Assembly (NCBI RefSeq): GCF_900187945.1
Contig: NZ_FYEH01000015.1
Span: 23,608-87,607 of the forward strand
DNA length: 64,000 bases
Direction: 5' to 3'
From: Arboricoccus pini
GTDB taxonomy: Bacteria; Pseudomonadota; Alphaproteobacteria; Geminicoccales; Geminicoccaceae
In this document: piece by piece, positions 63,689-64,000 of the stretch
Layout: every line of letters begins with the position of its first letter
Position numbering within the stretch: the stretch's first letter is position 1
The notes under the pieces: generated by a model
The model's input: only the letters and a program-made list of their open reading frames with translations
The model's database searches: none
What the model was told of the DNA's origin: nothing
Made by a program: the position numbers and the translations under genes

Positions 63689-63709
63689 CCAGGGGGCACC
63701 GCCCCCTGG
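63689..63709 (+). repeat. Strong GC hairpin after sgaA
   Basis: CCAGGGGGC, loop ACC, GCCCCCTGG: nine perfect pairs, 25 bases after the stop codon and followed by another GC-rich run (CCCGGGG). No T-run. Works as a transcription stop or as a scattered intergenic repeat element, such as is common in GC-rich Alphaproteobacteria. Confidence 0.6.
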
Positions 63710-63767
63710 ACCCGGGGTGGGGCGGGATTGTCGGTCGCGGGTGAGTCTGAGCCCTGGCCTCCCACCA

Positions 63768-63998
63768 TCACGAGGGCGGGCCGGTCCCGTAGCGGCCGAT
63801 CTTCCGGGCACCCTGCAAGCGTATCGCCGCCTGCATGCTCTCCGCCGGCCGCTCGTGCCAGTACCGCGCCACACCTCGCGCCACCGCCTCCAGGCGCAAC
63901 GCCGGCAGCGCGTTCGGACCAAGGCCCGTACCCATCCGCTCGGCCTCGGACGCCAGCTTGTCCGCCAGCCGGTTCAGCTCAGCCCGATTGTCCCGCGC
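63768..63998 (-). CDS. Partial hypothetical protein (C-terminal end, cut by the window edge)
   Basis: The last 76 codons of a minus-strand gene that begins beyond position 64000. The visible part is helical and charged (DNRAELNRLADKLASEAERMG, ARGVARYWHERPAESMQAAIR) with an Arg-Tyr-rich end, and TGA at 63770-63768. I do not recognise a family. The frame is open throughout and the codon use is like its neighbours. Confidence 0.55.
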   Translation of the reverse strand, partial: ARDNRAELNRLADKLASEAERMGTGLGPNALPALRLEAVARGVARYWHERPAESMQAAIRLQGARKIGRYGTGPPS

Positions 63999-64000
63999 CA

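Overview
This is a GC-rich window with the gene content of an alphaproteobacterium (Rhodospirillales/Rhizobiales-like, inferred from protein styles only). It carries a plasmid-type replication and partition module at 21.8-26.6 kb: a RepA_C-type initiator, an iteron array, a ParA/RepB pair, a second ParB, and a Phd/VapC toxin-antitoxin pair. The rest looks like a metabolically rich secondary replicon (large plasmid or chromid). It includes housekeeping-like genes (purC, uvrD-type helicase, pdxST, a zinc importer, poxB), and no rRNA, complete tRNA or CRISPR array was found.

Layout. 0-4.2 kb: an LLM-class flavin monooxygenase, and a TetR regulator heading a tightly coupled operon with a nitroreductase (broken by an amber codon) and a class II aldolase. 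4.2-10.4 kb: a probable ureide/amide catabolic cluster with a deacetylase/allantoinase-like enzyme, a three-gene polar amino acid ABC importer, an M20 amidase/carbamoylase and a convergent amidohydrolase. 10.4-20.4 kb: mixed metabolic genes (SDR, DUF808 membrane protein, ThiY-like binding protein, acetylpolyamine amidohydrolase-like protein, flavin reductase, second LLM monooxygenase, poxB, class V aminotransferase, SRPBCC protein). 20.4-27.4 kb: a decayed redoxin/2OG-Fe(II) oxygenase gene and then the replicon module. Between the convergent parB genes lies a perfect palindrome with 10-base arms that closely resembles the canonical chromosomal parS apart from one extra central base. Next to it is an isolated iteron. 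The main iteron array precedes repA and its copies are spaced at near-integral helical turns.

27.4-45 kb: an SDR plus cytosine-deaminase-like pair, an esterase, an SsuA-like binding protein, a secreted RTX glycoside hydrolase with an AT-rich leader, then purC, a helicase and a penicillin acylase homologue, an aminotransferase, and gene-poor stretches with relics (including an FAD oxidoreductase that has lost its centre). 45-53.4 kb: MarR, SDR, then a DadA-like FAD oxidoreductase leading a complete Dpp/Opp-type peptide importer. 53.4-64 kb: a hydroxyacid dehydrogenase, a GDSL hydrolase, pdxT-pdxS with an upstream MocR/PdxR-type regulator, a GST, a znuCBA operon behind a clear Zur-box palindrome, serine-glyoxylate aminotransferase, and a partial gene at the right edge.

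The most unusual material is the compact partition/replication site, several large unexplained palindromes, and the set of decaying genes near the origin and in gene-poor segments. All functional names rest on motif reading by eye; no database search was run.
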